Origin: Gammaproteobacteria bacterium
GTDB lineage: Bacteria; Pseudomonadota; Gammaproteobacteria; Pseudomonadales; Ketobacteraceae
Reading direction: 5' to 3'
Length of the DNA stretch: 64,000 bases
NCBI GenBank assembly: GCA_013178375.1
Contig: JABLXQ010000025.1
Span: 43,510 to 107,509 of the forward strand
In this document: one piece after another, positions 1-10,172 of the stretch
How the letters are laid out: every line of letters begins with the position of its first letter
Numbering within the stretch: the stretch's first letter is position 1
Position numbers and translations under genes: made by a program
Notes under the pieces: model-generated
The model's database searches: none
Told to the model about the DNA's origin: nothing
The model's input: the letters and a program-made list of their open reading frames with translations, nothing else

Positions 1-1154
1 ACAATCTCCAGCGCGCCGGAGCGCGGCGGATCGATCAGGATCTTATCGAAACCACCGTGGGCCCAGGGCTGGCCCTCGAACGGTTTGGTCAGATCGGCGC
101 CAAAAAATTCCACGTTGGTCAGATGATTGGCCGCTGCATTTTCACGACCGCGTACAACCATTGCCTCATCACCTTCCACGCCCACCACCTGTGCAGATTG
201 GGTCGCCAGCGGCAGGGTAAAGTTCCCCAGGCCGCAGAACAGATCCAGAATGCGCTCGCCGGGCTGCGGATCGAGAAATTCGATCGCCTGCTTCACCATC
301 TGCCGGTTGATCACCGGATTCACCTGGGTGAAATCCGTGGGATGGAATTGCAGGGTCAGGCCGAAATCCTCCAGTTTATAGTGCAGGCGCAGATCGTTAT
401 CGGCCGGCCATACCTTGTGAATACTGTCAGGGCCGGCGGGCTGCAGATAGAGGTGAAACTGCCGCTGCTGGCAAAACTGCACCAGCGTATCCAGATCGGC
501 CGGCGGCAATGGCTGCATGTGGCGCACTACCAGCGCGGTGGCATCATCACCCTGTGCCACTTCAATCTGCGGAATCTGCAAACGCTGCTGCAGGGATTCG
601 ATCAGTTGCCGGAACTCGGGAAACGCCAGCCCCACTTCAGGCACCAGCACGTGGCACTGTTCGATCTCGGCGAGGAAGGCACTGTTTTTCTCGCGAAAAC
701 CCACCAGCGCGCGGCCCTTCTTTTCCACATATTTCGCACCCAGACGCGCCTTGCGCCGATAACCGAACTCCGGCCCGGTCATCGGTGGCAGCAGCTCCTG
801 CGGCTGCAGATCGCCGAAATGCCTGAGCTGGTCCAGCAGGATATTCTGCTTCATCGCAATCTGCGCCGGGGAACTCATGTGCTGCAGGCTGCACCCGCCG
901 CAGACAGCCGCTGCCGAGCAGCGCGGTTCAACCCGGTCCGGCGATGACTGCAGCACCTCGATCGCACGGGCTTCATCAAATTTGCCATGGCATTGGGTGT
1001 AGCGCATGACGACTTTTTCCCCCAGCAGCGCGCCGTCCACGAACACAGCTTTGCCGTTGATGCGGCCGACGCCACGGCCATCATGGGCCAGGGAGTCGAT
1101 GTTGATTTCCACCGCCTGTTGCGGGACTGGGGGCTTGCGATGTCTTCTTGGCAT
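1..1154 (-). CDS. rlmD: 23S rRNA (uracil-C5)-methyltransferase RlmD, 3' end cut by window edge
   Basis: SAM-dependent methyltransferase that makes m5U1939 in 23S rRNA. About 384 codons are present and the reading frame is open at the left edge, so the C-terminal part with the catalytic cysteine motif is missing. Residues 1-60 form a TRAM-like domain. The 4Fe-4S ligands are visible as C79-x5-C85-x2-C88 with a fourth cysteine at C167. The methyltransferase motif DPPRSG sits just inside the edge. The ATG at 1152-1154 opens MPRRHRK, a usual basic N-terminus. It lies downstream of cysM and the exonuclease on the same strand, but a large hairpin repeat (1201-1312) separates it from them, so it may be transcribed separately. 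Confidence 0.95.
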   Translation of the reverse strand, partial: MPRRHRKPPVPQQAVEINIDSLAHDGRGVGRINGKAVFVDGALLGEKVVMRYTQCHGKFDEARAIEVLQSSPDRVEPRCSAAAVCGGCSLQHMSSPAQIAMKQNILLDQLRHFGDLQPQELLPPMTGPEFGYRRKARLGAKYVEKKGRALVGFREKNSAFLAEIEQCHVLVPEVGLAFPEFRQLIESLQQRLQIPQIEVAQGDDATALVVRHMQPLPPADLDTLVQFCQQRQFHLYLQPAGPDSIHKVWPADNDLRLHYKLEDFGLTLQFHPTDFTQVNPVINRQMVKQAIEFLDPQPGERILDLFCGLGNFTLPLATQSAQVVGVEGDEAMVVRGRENAAANHLTNVEFFGADLTKPFEGQPWAHGGFDKILIDPPRSGALEI

Positions 1155-1200
1155 TTGATGTGACTGCTATTTAGGAAAGTGGCACAGAAGCTTGATGAGA

Positions 1201-1312
1201 CCGGAGCGTTGGCTCGTGCTTTTCAGGAACGTCAGCGGCCATGGATGGCCGCTGACGAGCCTACAGGGACGTACTCGTGGCGTGTCCTGAAAAGCACGAG
1301 CCAACGCTCCGG
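1201..1312. repeat. Nested-hairpin intergenic repeat, copy 1
   Basis: A perfect 28-bp inverted repeat (1201-1228 against 1285-1312) encloses a 56-nt interior. Inside it a second perfect 13-bp inverted repeat (1230-1242 against 1245-1257) holds the core GCGGCCATGGATGGCCGC. The right half of the interior (1245-1284) closely matches the reverse complement of the element at 27957-28058, whereas the outer arms do not. It lies between the stop of the exonuclease gene and the start of rlmD. Confidence 0.85.
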
Positions 1313-1348
1313 CCTCCGGCAGAGAACCAAAACCTGAAACACGAAAAC

Positions 1349-2134
1349 TCATCCCGCCTTCCCCCCACTCTCCCATTCCGTCAGGAACGCCAGAAAGTGC
1401 GGATGCGCTTCACGCTTCAAATACTCCTTCACGATCCGCAGTTCATCTTCATATCCCTGCTGCGTGAGAAAACCACGAATCAGCTGAAACCGCAGATACA
1501 CCAGCCAGGTATTCAACACATCCGTCTCACAATAATCGCGAATCCCTTTCAGATCGCCACGATGAAACGCATCCCACACCTTGTCGCCGCTCATCCCCAT
1601 CTTGCCGGGAAAACCCAGCAGACTCGCCATCTGGTCCAGCGGCACATAAGCGCGGTTGTTATACAGCGCCAGCAGATCCATCAGATCCGTGTGACGCTCA
1701 TGGTACCGGCTCAGATAATTATTCCACTTGAAATTCTTGTCATCGTTGCCGGTGTCCCAGTAACGCGGGCAGGCCACACCGTGCAGCATCGACCGGTAAT
1801 GCAGCACCGGCAAATCAAACCCGCTGCCATTCCAGCTCACCAGCGTCGGCGAAAACCGGTCGATCAGGTGGAAGAACTTTTCCAGCAGCGTTTTCTCATC
1901 GGATTTCTCATCCCCCAGCGACCACACCGCCACCTTGTCCTGCGACCGATACACTGCGGAAATCGTCACCACCCGCTGCAGATGCAAACGCAGAAAATCA
2001 TTGCCGGATTCCTGTCGCCGCAAATGAAACATCGCAGCGGCCGTGTCGCCATCCTTCAGACCTTCCAGCCCGAACAGACGACGACCGCCCTCCAGATCGG
2101 GCACGGTTTCAATATCAAACACCAGTACGTTCAT
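1349..2134 (-). CDS. Predicted 3'-5' exonuclease, PolB-like (DEDD superfamily)
   Basis: A 261-residue protein resembling the stand-alone exonuclease domain of DNA polymerase B (PF10108-type). The DEDD motifs are visible: VFDIETVPD at the N-terminus, SWNGSGFDLPVL in the middle and YCETDVLNTW near the C-terminus. Nuclease activity on DNA or RNA ends is inferred from these. The ATG at 2132-2134 is chosen because the VFDIET motif then lies a few residues from the start, as in the family; the frame extends 20 codons further upstream. It begins 10 bp after the cysM stop, so the two are probably cotranscribed. Confidence 0.85.
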   Translation of the reverse strand: MNVLVFDIETVPDLEGGRRLFGLEGLKDGDTAAAMFHLRRQESGNDFLRLHLQRVVTISAVYRSQDKVAVWSLGDEKSDEKTLLEKFFHLIDRFSPTLVSWNGSGFDLPVLHYRSMLHGVACPRYWDTGNDDKNFKWNNYLSRYHERHTDLMDLLALYNNRAYVPLDQMASLLGFPGKMGMSGDKVWDAFHRGDLKGIRDYCETDVLNTWLVYLRFQLIRGFLTQQGYEDELRIVKEYLKREAHPHFLAFLTEWESGGKAG

Positions 2135-2144
2135 GGTTACCCAA

Positions 2145-3038
2145 TCATTGCGGCGAAAACACGCCGGTGGAAAGATAACGATCGCCGCGATCACAAATGA
2201 TAGCCACGATCACAGCGTTTTCGACCTCACGGGAAATCTGCAGCGCGCCAGCCACCGCACCGCCAGATGAAACGCCACAAAAAATGCCTTCCTTCGCCGC
2301 CAGCGCGCGCATGGTTTCCTCGGCATCCTTCTGCGTAATGTCCACTACCCGGTCCACCCGCGACGCATCGTAAATTTTCGGCAGATAGGCCTGCGGCCAG
2401 CGCCGGATACCAGGAATCGCCGACCCTTCCTGCGGCTGCAAGCCAATGATCTGGATCTCGGGATTTTTTTCCTTCAGAAAACGCGACGTGCCCATGATGG
2501 TGCCGGTCGTCCCCATCGAGCTGACGAAATGCGTGATCGTGCCTTCAGTGTCACGCCAGATCTCCGGGCCCGTGGTTTCGTAGTGGGCCAGCGGATTGTC
2601 CTGATTGGCGAACTGGTCCAGCACAATGCCCTGACCGTCGCGCTGCATCTGCTCCGCCAGATCCCGGGCGCCTTCCATGCCTTCCTTCTGGGTCACCCGT
2701 ACCAGCTCGGCACCGTACGCCGACATCGCCGCGCGCCGCTCCTCGCTCATGTTGTCGGGCATGATCAGCACCATGCGGTAACCCTTGATCGCCGCCGCCA
2801 TGGCCAGCGCAATGCCGGTGTTGCCGCTCGTCGCTTCAATCAGGGTGTCACCGGGCTTGATCAGGCCACGGGCCTCGGCGTGCTGGATCATGCTCAGGGC
2901 GGGACGATCCTTGACCGAACCGGCGGGATTATTGCCCTCCAGTTTCACCAGAATCGTATTGGTCGTGCCCCCCGGCAGCCGCTGCAGCCGTACCAGCGGC
3001 GTGTTTCCTACAAAGTCTTCAATCGTGGGATAATGCAT
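2145..3038 (-). CDS. cysM: Cysteine synthase B (O-acetylserine sulfhydrylase CysM)
   Basis: A PLP enzyme making L-cysteine (or S-sulfocysteine from thiosulfate) from O-acetylserine. At 297 residues it has CysM length. The PLP lysine is K43 in NPAGSVKDRP, followed by the substrate loop EATSGNTG (about 68-75) and the glycine-rich phosphate-binding loop SSMGTTGTIMG. The SSMGTTGTIMG context and the shorter length fit CysM rather than CysK. The ATG at 3036-3038 opens MHYPTIEDFVGNTPLV, the usual N-terminus. It starts about 140 bp from the divergent barA/gacS gene, an arrangement seen in Pseudomonas relatives. Confidence 0.93.
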   Translation of the reverse strand: MHYPTIEDFVGNTPLVRLQRLPGGTTNTILVKLEGNNPAGSVKDRPALSMIQHAEARGLIKPGDTLIEATSGNTGIALAMAAAIKGYRMVLIMPDNMSEERRAAMSAYGAELVRVTQKEGMEGARDLAEQMQRDGQGIVLDQFANQDNPLAHYETTGPEIWRDTEGTITHFVSSMGTTGTIMGTSRFLKEKNPEIQIIGLQPQEGSAIPGIRRWPQAYLPKIYDASRVDRVVDITQKDAEETMRALAAKEGIFCGVSSGGAVAGALQISREVENAVIVAIICDRGDRYLSTGVFSPQ

Positions 3039-3153
3039 GGCTACGTCCCGAACCCGTGAAATGCGGCTATTGTACCCTGCACCCGGGAGCGAGCCTATCA
3101 CCGGCAGGCGAAATAGCTTTGGCAAGTTGGCATATACTTAGAACGAAAAACCG

Positions 3154-6003
3154 GTGCCCTGTCCTGGCTGGAAATCCCGCGTGAAAACAGACACAAAGAA
3201 GATTGCATCCCTGCTGCCCCTGAAGAACGTGGGCCTGCGCACCCGCGCCCTGCTGATCAGTTCGCTGCCGGTCATCCTGATCGGCTTCGCGCTGGCGGGC
3301 ACCCTGATGCTGCAGCGCTTCGACGAACTGGACAAGGCGCTGGAAAATCAGGGCAAGATGATCGCGGCGGCCTTCTCCCACGGCATCTTTGAAAGCATGA
3401 CCCAGCGCCAGGGCCACACGCTGCCGTTTTACGCCCAGCGCATCCTGGAAGAGGACAACGTCCGCTCCGTGGCAATCTACGACACCACGGGAAAACTGAT
3501 CACCCAGGCCGGCCCCCGCATGCATCCGTTACCGGAGCACGAACCGCTGCTGCCGTCAGACGCCACCAAGAACGGTGTCAGCCGCCTGACGGACACCACC
3601 CTGCGAGTGATTCATCCGATCTACCCGGCCTCGTCCTATCATCCGCTGGCCAGCGACCGGCCCGAGGCAGGCTGGCTGGAAGTGGAAGTCGACCGCTCCA
3701 ATCTGGTGCTGGCCAAATACCGCAACCTGCTGTCGATGTTGCTGGTGATCGCGCTGGCAGTGGTGCTGAACACCGCCATCGCCGTGCATTTTTCTGCCAG
3801 CATTGGCCGCGTGGTGTCGCGCATCAAACAGGCCCTGGCCGCCATGACCAGCGGCAACCTGGATGTGCGGGTGGAAGAAGATGCCTACGGTGAACTGAAG
3901 GAATTGCAGGCGGCGCTGAACCATCTGGGCCAGTCGATCCTGGAAGGCCAGCAGGAACTGCAACAGAACGTGGACCAGGCCACCGAAGACCTGCGCGAAA
4001 CGCTGGAAACTATCGAGATCCAGAACATCGAACTGGATCTGGCGCGGAAAGAGGCGCTGGAAGCCAGCCGCATCAAATCCGAATTCCTGGCCAATATGTC
4101 CCACGAAATCCGCACCCCGCTCAACGGCATCATCGGCTTCACCAACCTGCTGCTGAAAAGCGAAGTCAGCCTGACCCAGCGCGACTACCTCGACACCATC
4201 CAGAAATCCTCCGAAAGCCTGCTGGCCATCATCAACGACATCCTCGACTTCTCGAAAATCGAAGCCGGCAAGCTGGTGCTGGACCAAGTGCCGCTGAATT
4301 TCCAGGAAGTGGTGGAAGACGTACTCACCATGCTGGCGCCGATGGCGCACGAAAAACATCTGGAACAGGTGAGCCTGTTCTACTCCGACGTACCCACCGG
4401 CATCGTCGGCGATCCCTTGCGGCTGAAACAGATCCTCACCAACCTGGTGAACAACGCCATCAAATTCACCGACCACGGCGAAATCGTGGTGCGGGTGATG
4501 CTGGACGACATGAAGGACAGCAGCGCCATCATCAAGGTCAGCGTGTCCGACACCGGTATCGGTCTTACCAAGGAACAGCAGCGCGCCCTGTTCAGCGCCT
4601 TCCGCCAGGCCGACACCACTACCGCACGGCGCTTCGGCGGTACCGGCCTGGGGCTGGTGATTTCCAAACATCTGGTTGAACAGATGCGCGGCGAAATCGG
4701 TCTGGAGAGCGAACCGGGCCAGGGCTCCACATTCTGGTTCACCTTCCGCGCCGAGATCCACAACGCCGACGCCATCGAAATACCGCTGCTGATCAACCAG
4801 CGCTGCCAGATTGCCATCTACGACAGTAATGCCACCGTGCGCGCAAACCTGAAAAACACGCTGCAGAAACGCAAGGTGGAAGTGATCGAGTTTTCCGATT
4901 TCACCGCACTGACAGGCCTGCTGTCCCGCCCCGAAGACCAGCTGCCGCACGCCATCATCGTCGGCATCAATGCGCAGCATCCGCTGTATCAGGAAACCGT
5001 GAATCTGGTGCGCGCGAACCAGAACCGCATTCCCCTGATCATCCACGCCAATCCCGCCGACCAGAGCCTGCTGGCGGACCTGCTGGATGGCCGCGTATTG
5101 CCGCTGATCACCAAACCCCTGTGCCAGCAGAAAGCCTACGACCTGCTGGGCAGCCTGATCAGCACCGACGCCTTCCAGCATCACCGCAGTTTTACCGAAG
5201 CCGATCAAAAGCGGGTCAGCCGCATTGGCCACCAACCCCTGCGCGTCATCGCGGTGGACGACAACGCCGCCAACCTGAAGCTGCTCACCGCATTGCTGGA
5301 AGATCTGGATGTGCTGGTCACCGCCTGCGACAGCGGCATCAAAGCGCTGCAGCATATTGAACAGCGCGAATTCGATCTGGTGCTGATGGACATCCAGATG
5401 CCGGTGATGGATGGCGTGGAAACCGCGCGTCGCATCCGCATGATGGAAAAAGGCGAGCGTCGCACACCGATCATCGCGGTAACCGCCCACGCGCTGGCCA
5501 GCGAAAAACACCAGCTGCTCAATTCCGGCATGGACGACTATGTCACCAAGCCTATCAACGAATCCCAGCTGATCCACATCATCCACAAGTGGACCGGCGT
5601 GAACCTGCACCAGAAAAACAGCGAGCGCGGCAACACCTCCGCCGAACCGGGCCGCAATGGCGCCGCCGTGGACATGCAGCTGGGTATCAAACTGGCCAAC
5701 GGCAAGGCAGATCTGGCGGAGGAAATGCTGGACATGCTGTTCACGTCGCTGCAGAAAGACAAATCGCTCATCACAGAGCGGCTGGCGGACGAGGATTATG
5801 GTGCGCTGCTGGAAGTGGTGCACAAGCTGCACGGCGCCACCCGCTACACCGGTGTACCGAAACTGCAGAAGTGCTCGTTCGTGCTGGAGGAAGCGCTGAA
5901 ACTGCAGCGTTATGAGACTGTGCCCGAGCTCACTGATGATCTGATGCAGGCGATCGATCAGGTGGTGGGCTGGTATGTGGAAAACCGGGTGCCGGTGCGC
6001 TGA
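3154..6003 (+). CDS. barA: Hybrid sensor histidine kinase BarA/GacS
   Basis: An unorthodox two-component sensor of the Gac/Rsm system; its usual partner is the response regulator UvrY/GacA, which is not in this window. The order is: TM1 (about 32-53), periplasmic loop, TM2 (about 188-210), HAMP (about 210-262), HisKA with H317 in NMSHEIRTP, HATPase with GGTGLGL, a degenerate receiver (about 545-675) lacking the acceptor Asp, an intact receiver with D746 in LMDIQMPVMDG, and a C-terminal HPt domain with H890 in VVHKLHGATRYTG. The protein has 949 residues from GTG 3154; GTG 3181 is an equally plausible start and removes nine residues. It is divergent from cysM. Confidence 0.95.
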   Translation: MPCPGWKSRVKTDTKKIASLLPLKNVGLRTRALLISSLPVILIGFALAGTLMLQRFDELDKALENQGKMIAAAFSHGIFESMTQRQGHTLPFYAQRILEEDNVRSVAIYDTTGKLITQAGPRMHPLPEHEPLLPSDATKNGVSRLTDTTLRVIHPIYPASSYHPLASDRPEAGWLEVEVDRSNLVLAKYRNLLSMLLVIALAVVLNTAIAVHFSASIGRVVSRIKQALAAMTSGNLDVRVEEDAYGELKELQAALNHLGQSILEGQQELQQNVDQATEDLRETLETIEIQNIELDLARKEALEASRIKSEFLANMSHEIRTPLNGIIGFTNLLLKSEVSLTQRDYLDTIQKSSESLLAIINDILDFSKIEAGKLVLDQVPLNFQEVVEDVLTMLAPMAHEKHLEQVSLFYSDVPTGIVGDPLRLKQILTNLVNNAIKFTDHGEIVVRVMLDDMKDSSAIIKVSVSDTGIGLTKEQQRALFSAFRQADTTTARRFGGTGLGLVISKHLVEQMRGEIGLESEPGQGSTFWFTFRAEIHNADAIEIPLLINQRCQIAIYDSNATVRANLKNTLQKRKVEVIEFSDFTALTGLLSRPEDQLPHAIIVGINAQHPLYQETVNLVRANQNRIPLIIHANPADQSLLADLLDGRVLPLITKPLCQQKAYDLLGSLISTDAFQHHRSFTEADQKRVSRIGHQPLRVIAVDDNAANLKLLTALLEDLDVLVTACDSGIKALQHIEQREFDLVLMDIQMPVMDGVETARRIRMMEKGERRTPIIAVTAHALASEKHQLLNSGMDDYVTKPINESQLIHIIHKWTGVNLHQKNSERGNTSAEPGRNGAAVDMQLGIKLANGKADLAEEMLDMLFTSLQKDKSLITERLADEDYGALLEVVHKLHGATRYTGVPKLQKCSFVLEEALKLQRYETVPELTDDLMQAIDQVVGWYVENRVPVR

Positions 6004-6050
6004 AAGCACCGGCGGCCGTTCATGGTTGCATGCTCACATTCGCAACCAGA

Positions 6051-6596
6051 TCAGGCTGAATAAGGATCTTCGTCCGTCAGATAGGCGATCAGTTTCAGCT
6101 TGTGTGGATGCTGCCACAACCACTGCCGGATCGACTGGATCTTCGCATAATCCTCCGCGCCGAATTCATGCTCATACAAATGCTGGAAGGTTTCCCGCGC
6201 CGAGGCTTCGCGGATCTTGCGCTGCCAGGGATCGGTAAAAATCCGGTTCAGGCTGCCTGCCAGACCTTTCTGTTTCAGCAACGCCCATTCACCCTTGTCC
6301 AGCCACATACCGTGCACCGACGGGCTTAGATCCAGCCGGTGATCCGAATCGGCAGACACCCGGTATTTCAGCATCAGGTTGCCGGATACAGGACACAGCA
6401 ATGCCTGTTTGTGATCCTCCGCCACCGGCTCACCCGCTTCCGGCGCGAATACGTGATCCTTGTTGGCTTCCTTCCAGGTCAGGTAATCCCCCAGCAGAAT
6501 CCAGTTGCCACCGCAATGATCGCAGGTGTGGCAGGGAAACAGCTGGTCCAGATAGGCAGGCTGCAGACTGCCCTGTTTGCAACTGGTGCATTTCAT
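6051..6596 (-). CDS. Zinc-ribbon protein, zf-TFIIB type
   Basis: A 181-residue protein with an N-terminal zinc ribbon: a CTSC pair at residues 3-6 and a CHTCDHCGG cluster at about 22-30, the pattern of the zf-TFIIB family. A second CPVSG segment occurs near residue 68. The C-terminal half is charged and helical with no recognised domain. Its start overlaps the acpS stop by 4 bp (ATGA), so it is translationally coupled as the last gene of the long leftward run. Its function is unknown; nucleic-acid or protein binding is inferred only from the ribbon. Confidence 0.75.
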   Translation of the reverse strand: MKCTSCKQGSLQPAYLDQLFPCHTCDHCGGNWILLGDYLTWKEANKDHVFAPEAGEPVAEDHKQALLCPVSGNLMLKYRVSADSDHRLDLSPSVHGMWLDKGEWALLKQKGLAGSLNRIFTDPWQRKIREASARETFQHLYEHEFGAEDYAKIQSIRQWLWQHPHKLKLIAYLTDEDPYSA

Positions 6597-6997
6597 GATG
6601 CGGCTCCTTGTGCGTCCGATTCCAGGATGACGAACGCCACCGCGTGCTCTTTCTCGTCGGAAATCGACAGATGCACACGGGTGACGCCCATGGTGTTGGC
6701 ATGTTCCAGCGCTCTGCCCGTCAGGGTCATCACCGGCGCGCCTTTTTCGTTGTTGTGAATGTTGACGTGTTTCCAGGTGATGCCGTCGGCAAAACCGGTG
6801 CCGAGGGCCTTTACCGCCGCCTCTTTCGCCGCAAACCGCTTGGCCAGATACGCCGCCTTGTTGATATCACTGCGCTTCTGGAATTCGGCAAATTCGGATT
6901 CGGTGAGCAGGCGGCGCGGATAGGCGTCGCCCATGCGCGCGAAGGATTCCGCCATCCGTTCCACTGCAATAATGTCGGTACCGATGCCGACGATCAT
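6593..6997 (-). CDS. acpS: Holo-[acyl-carrier-protein] synthase
   Basis: Transfers 4'-phosphopantetheine from CoA to the serine of acyl carrier protein. The protein has 134 residues with the family start [10 protein letters not shown] (metal ligand D8) and RFAAKEA (metal ligand E59), followed by the GKG-like KALGTGF segment. It overlaps pdxJ by 4 bp upstream and the zinc-ribbon gene by 4 bp downstream. The pdxJ-acpS order is widespread in gammaproteobacteria. Confidence 0.96.
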   Translation of the reverse strand: MIVGIGTDIIAVERMAESFARMGDAYPRRLLTESEFAEFQKRSDINKAAYLAKRFAAKEAAVKALGTGFADGITWKHVNIHNNEKGAPVMTLTGRALEHANTMGVTRVHLSISDEKEHAVAFVILESDAQGAAS

Positions 6998-7734
6998 GCC
7001 CGCGCCTGCAGCATCAGTCGTTTCATTTCACGCACCGCCTCTTTCAGTCCGGTGAAAACTGCTCGCGCAATGATGCTGTGGCCAATATTCAACTCGGTGA
7101 TACCGGGAAGCGCCGCAATCGGCTCCACATTCTGATAATTCAGCCCGTGGCCTGCGTTCACGATCAGGCCGTTCTGCAAACCGATGTCCACGCCGGTGCG
7201 AATGCGCTGGAACTCTGCCTGCATGGCCGCATCGGTTTCGGCATCGGCATAGGCGCCGGTGTGGATTTCTATGACCGGTGCACCGGCCCTGGCAGCCGCT
7301 TCGATCTGCGCCTGGTCCGCATCGATAAACAGCGACACTTCGATTCCCGCCGCCCCCAACCGGTCGCAGGCTGCCTTGATCCGGTCGAAATTGCCCACCA
7401 CATCCAGTCCGCCTTCGGTGGTGAGTTCCTGTCTCTTTTCCGGCACCAGACAGCAATGGGGCGGCATAATGAATTCGGCGTAGGCCAGCATTTCGCTGGT
7501 GACGGCCATTTCCAGATTGACCCGGGTTTGCAGCGTATCCATCAAAATACGCACGTCACGCTCCTGAATATGACGGCGGTCTTCGCGCAGGTGCACGGTG
7601 ATGCCATCCGCACCCGCCTCTTCGGCATCCAGCGCTGCCTGCACCGGATCGGGATAACGGGTGCCGCGCGCCTGGCGCAAGGTGGCGACATGGTCCACGT
7701 TCACACCCAGCAGAATTCGTTTGTGCAGATTCAT
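6994..7734 (-). CDS. pdxJ: Pyridoxine 5'-phosphate synthase
   Basis: Condenses 1-deoxyxylulose 5-phosphate with 3-amino-2-oxopropyl phosphate in the DXP-dependent vitamin B6 pathway. It is a 246-residue TIM barrel with [16 protein letters not shown] at the N-terminus, the HLREDRRHI segment, and the phosphate-binding GHGLNY loop near the C-terminus. The ATG at 7732-7734 follows an AGAGG ribosome-binding site and gives the family N-terminus; a 42-codon upstream extension is not conserved-looking. A 128-bp gap separates it from recO. Confidence 0.95.
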   Translation of the reverse strand: MNLHKRILLGVNVDHVATLRQARGTRYPDPVQAALDAEEAGADGITVHLREDRRHIQERDVRILMDTLQTRVNLEMAVTSEMLAYAEFIMPPHCCLVPEKRQELTTEGGLDVVGNFDRIKAACDRLGAAGIEVSLFIDADQAQIEAAARAGAPVIEIHTGAYADAETDAAMQAEFQRIRTGVDIGLQNGLIVNAGHGLNYQNVEPIAALPGITELNIGHSIIARAVFTGLKEAVREMKRLMLQARA

Positions 7735-7862
7735 GATGGCCTCTTCATCCCATGATGGCGTTGACATTGACAGCGTTGACACTGTGAGCACTGACCAGTG
7801 CGCGAACTGGTGAATTGTCCGGCGAATTGCCACGTAAATCGCCTGCTGATTTTTCGGCAATT

Positions 7863-8588
7863 TCAGCGTTTGGCGAGCTGCAGAAAAAGATCGCGGCTGT
7901 GCAGCGGCTTGTCACCCAGATGCGGCGCCAGCGCCAGCCGGCTCAACTGCTTGGCCGCTGCCCGCACCGCGCTATCTTCATACGCCTGCTGGTGGATTTC
8001 AAGCAAGTGGGCACCGCTGAAACACCGGCGCAGGCGGGACGGTTCTTTCGGCAGTTGCAGCAGGCGGACAAAACCGCTGTCGGCCTCGTACAGATAGTGG
8101 TCATCGCGCTGCACCGGATTGCCTTCCGTGTCGCGGTCCAGCACCAGCTCGTAGCCCAGTTCCAGCAACAGGTTTTGTTCAAACAGACGCAGCGGAATTT
8201 CCGGCGGCAGATCCTGCAACTGGCGCAACGTATGCTCATAGTGCTGAAACAGACCCGGCAGCGCTTCTTCCTTGTGCAACAGCCGCACCAGCAATTCGTT
8301 CAGGTACATGCCGCTGAACAACGCCGTACCCGTCAACATGACCGAGGCCGCCGCCGCTTCCAGCAGACGCCCGCTTTTCAGATCCTGCTTGCCGTCAAAG
8401 GTAATGGCGAGGGGGGTAAAGGGTTGCAGCAGACGGGCTTTTGCGCCCTGCCTGCCTTCCTTTTTGAGATGTTTATAGACGATGGAAATGCGCCCGTGGC
8501 GACGCAGGAAAAACTCACCGATCAGACTGGTGTCGCGCAGGGGGCGCGCATGCAGAAGGTAGCCGTAATCCGGATCATTTATTGTCAT
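7863..8588 (-). CDS. recO: DNA repair protein RecO
   Basis: Recombination mediator that loads RecA on SSB-coated gaps with RecR. The protein has 241 residues. The N-terminal OB fold includes [30 protein letters not shown] and [13 protein letters not shown]. The C-terminal helical domain lacks an obvious zinc-finger CxxC set, as is common in gammaproteobacterial RecO. The ATG at 8586-8588 lies inside the last codons of era, giving a 14-bp overlap, so translational coupling is likely. Confidence 0.93.
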   Translation of the reverse strand: MTINDPDYGYLLHARPLRDTSLIGEFFLRRHGRISIVYKHLKKEGRQGAKARLLQPFTPLAITFDGKQDLKSGRLLEAAAASVMLTGTALFSGMYLNELLVRLLHKEEALPGLFQHYEHTLRQLQDLPPEIPLRLFEQNLLLELGYELVLDRDTEGNPVQRDDHYLYEADSGFVRLLQLPKEPSRLRRCFSGAHLLEIHQQAYEDSAVRAAAKQLSRLALAPHLGDKPLHSRDLFLQLAKR

Positions 8589-9489
8589 CACCGTAGCCCA
8601 GACTGCGCAGGGCACGCTCGTCGTCGGCCCAGCCGCTCTTCACCTTGACCCAGGTTTTCAGCATCACCTTGCATTCCAGCATCTTTTCCATGTCGATGCG
8701 GGCCTCGGTGCCGATCTTGCGCAGGCGCTCGCCGTTGTCGCCGATCACAATACGTTTCTGGCTGTCTTTTTCCACCAGAATCAACGCGCCAATGTGCCAG
8801 ACGCCATTTTCAAACACGAACTCTTCGATCTCCACCGCGCAGGCATAGGGCAGTTCCTTGCCCAGCTGGCGCATGATTTTCTCACGCACGATTTCCGCCG
8901 CCAGGAAACGCTGGGAGCGGTCGGTGATCTGATCTTCCGGATAAAAAAGCTCACTCAGTGGCAGGCGGGAATTCACTTCCTGCTCCAGCTGGTCCAGCTG
9001 TTTGTTGCGCAACGCAGAGATGGGCACGATGGCAGCAAACTCGCGTTTCTGCGCCAGCATCTCGATGTGGGGCAGTAATGCCGCCTTGTCCTCGATTTCA
9101 TCCACCTTGTTGATGGCCAGAATCACCGGCGACGGCGTGGAGCGGATCTTGCGCAGCACATGCTCGTCGCCATCGTTCCACTTCAGGCCGTCCACCACCA
9201 ACACCACCACATCCACGTCGCGCACCGAACTGGTGGCGGCGCGGTTCATCATGCGGTTGATCGCCTTGGGTTCCTCGGCGTGAATGCCCGGTGTATCCAC
9301 ATAAATGGCCTGCACACCGTTTTCGGTCTTGATGCCCAGCACCCGGTGACGGGTAGTCTGCGGCTTGCGCGAGGTGATACTGATCTTCTGCCCCAGCAAG
9401 TGGTTCATCAGGGTGGACTTGCCCACATTGGGGCGGCCCACGATGGCCACGTAGCCGCAGCGGGTCTGTACGTTCTGTTCGTCTGTCAT
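8575..9489 (-). CDS. era: GTPase Era
   Basis: Ribosome-assembly GTPase acting at the 3' end of 16S rRNA. In its 304 residues the G1 loop GRPNVGKS, switch region [13 protein letters not shown]3 DTPGIH and G4 NKVD are all present, followed by a C-terminal KH domain around [11 protein letters not shown]. It overlaps rnc by 4 bp upstream and recO by 14 bp downstream, the conserved rnc-era-recO order. Confidence 0.97.
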   Translation of the reverse strand: MTDEQNVQTRCGYVAIVGRPNVGKSTLMNHLLGQKISITSRKPQTTRHRVLGIKTENGVQAIYVDTPGIHAEEPKAINRMMNRAATSSVRDVDVVVLVVDGLKWNDGDEHVLRKIRSTPSPVILAINKVDEIEDKAALLPHIEMLAQKREFAAIVPISALRNKQLDQLEQEVNSRLPLSELFYPEDQITDRSQRFLAAEIVREKIMRQLGKELPYACAVEIEEFVFENGVWHIGALILVEKDSQKRIVIGDNGERLRKIGTEARIDMEKMLECKVMLKTWVKVKSGWADDERALRSLGYGDDNK

Positions 9490-10172
9490 GATCCGGTTCC
9501 GCTGTTTTCCAGCGCATCGAGTGCCAGGCCCGCCGCCATCTGCTCGGCCAGCCGCCGGCTGTGGCCTTCACCACGGCAGGCAAGATTTGCCTCTTCCACC
9601 ACGCACTCCACCACGAAATACTGGGAATGGGAAGCGCCCTCGACACTCAGGATGTTATAGGCGGGAAGCGGCAATTTGTTTGCCTGCAACAGTTCCTGCA
9701 GGCGGGTTTTGTTGTCCTTGACGGTGTCTTCCAGCGTGAGTCCCTGCAGGCGAGGTGCAAACCAGCGCAGGATCAGCGCCTTGCACTGCTCCATGCCGCC
9801 ATCCAGAAATACGGCGCCGATGATAGCTTCCACGGCATCCGCCAGAATCGAATCACGGCGTGAGCCACCGCTTTTCAGCTCACCAGGGCCCAGTTTCAGA
9901 AAAGGGCCGAGGTCCAGCTGCTGCGCGATCTTGGTCAGGGTGACACCCTTCACCAGACTGGCCCGCAGCCGGCTCAACTGGCCTTCCTTCGCCTGGGGAA
10001 ACTGCTGAAACAGGATCTCGCCGATGGTGAAATTCAGAATCGAATCGCCCAGAAATTCCAGACGTTCATTATTGTCCTTGCCGCTGAAGCTGCGGTGGGT
10101 GAGAGCGAGTTCCAGCAGGTCTGCCCGCTGAAACCCGTAACCGATCTTGCTGATCAGACTGTCCGGGCTCAT
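9486..10172 (-). CDS. rnc: Ribonuclease III
   Basis: Double-strand-specific endoribonuclease that processes rRNA precursors and structured mRNAs. In its 228 residues the RNase III signature [17 protein letters not shown] is intact, the second catalytic acidic cluster is in [15 protein letters not shown], and residues about 155-225 form a dsRNA-binding domain. Four-bp overlaps join it to the DUF4845 gene upstream and to era downstream. Confidence 0.97.
   Translation of the reverse strand: MSPDSLISKIGYGFQRADLLELALTHRSFSGKDNNERLEFLGDSILNFTIGEILFQQFPQAKEGQLSRLRASLVKGVTLTKIAQQLDLGPFLKLGPGELKSGGSRRDSILADAVEAIIGAVFLDGGMEQCKALILRWFAPRLQGLTLEDTVKDNKTRLQELLQANKLPLPAYNILSVEGASHSQYFVVECVVEEANLACRGEGHSRRLAEQMAAGLALDALENSGTGS

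Noticed and set aside
3556..6009. An 817-codon open frame on the minus strand antisense to barA
   Set aside because: It mirrors the codon structure of a conserved histidine kinase, has no recognisable domain and no ribosome-binding site; the plus-strand protein has all family motifs.
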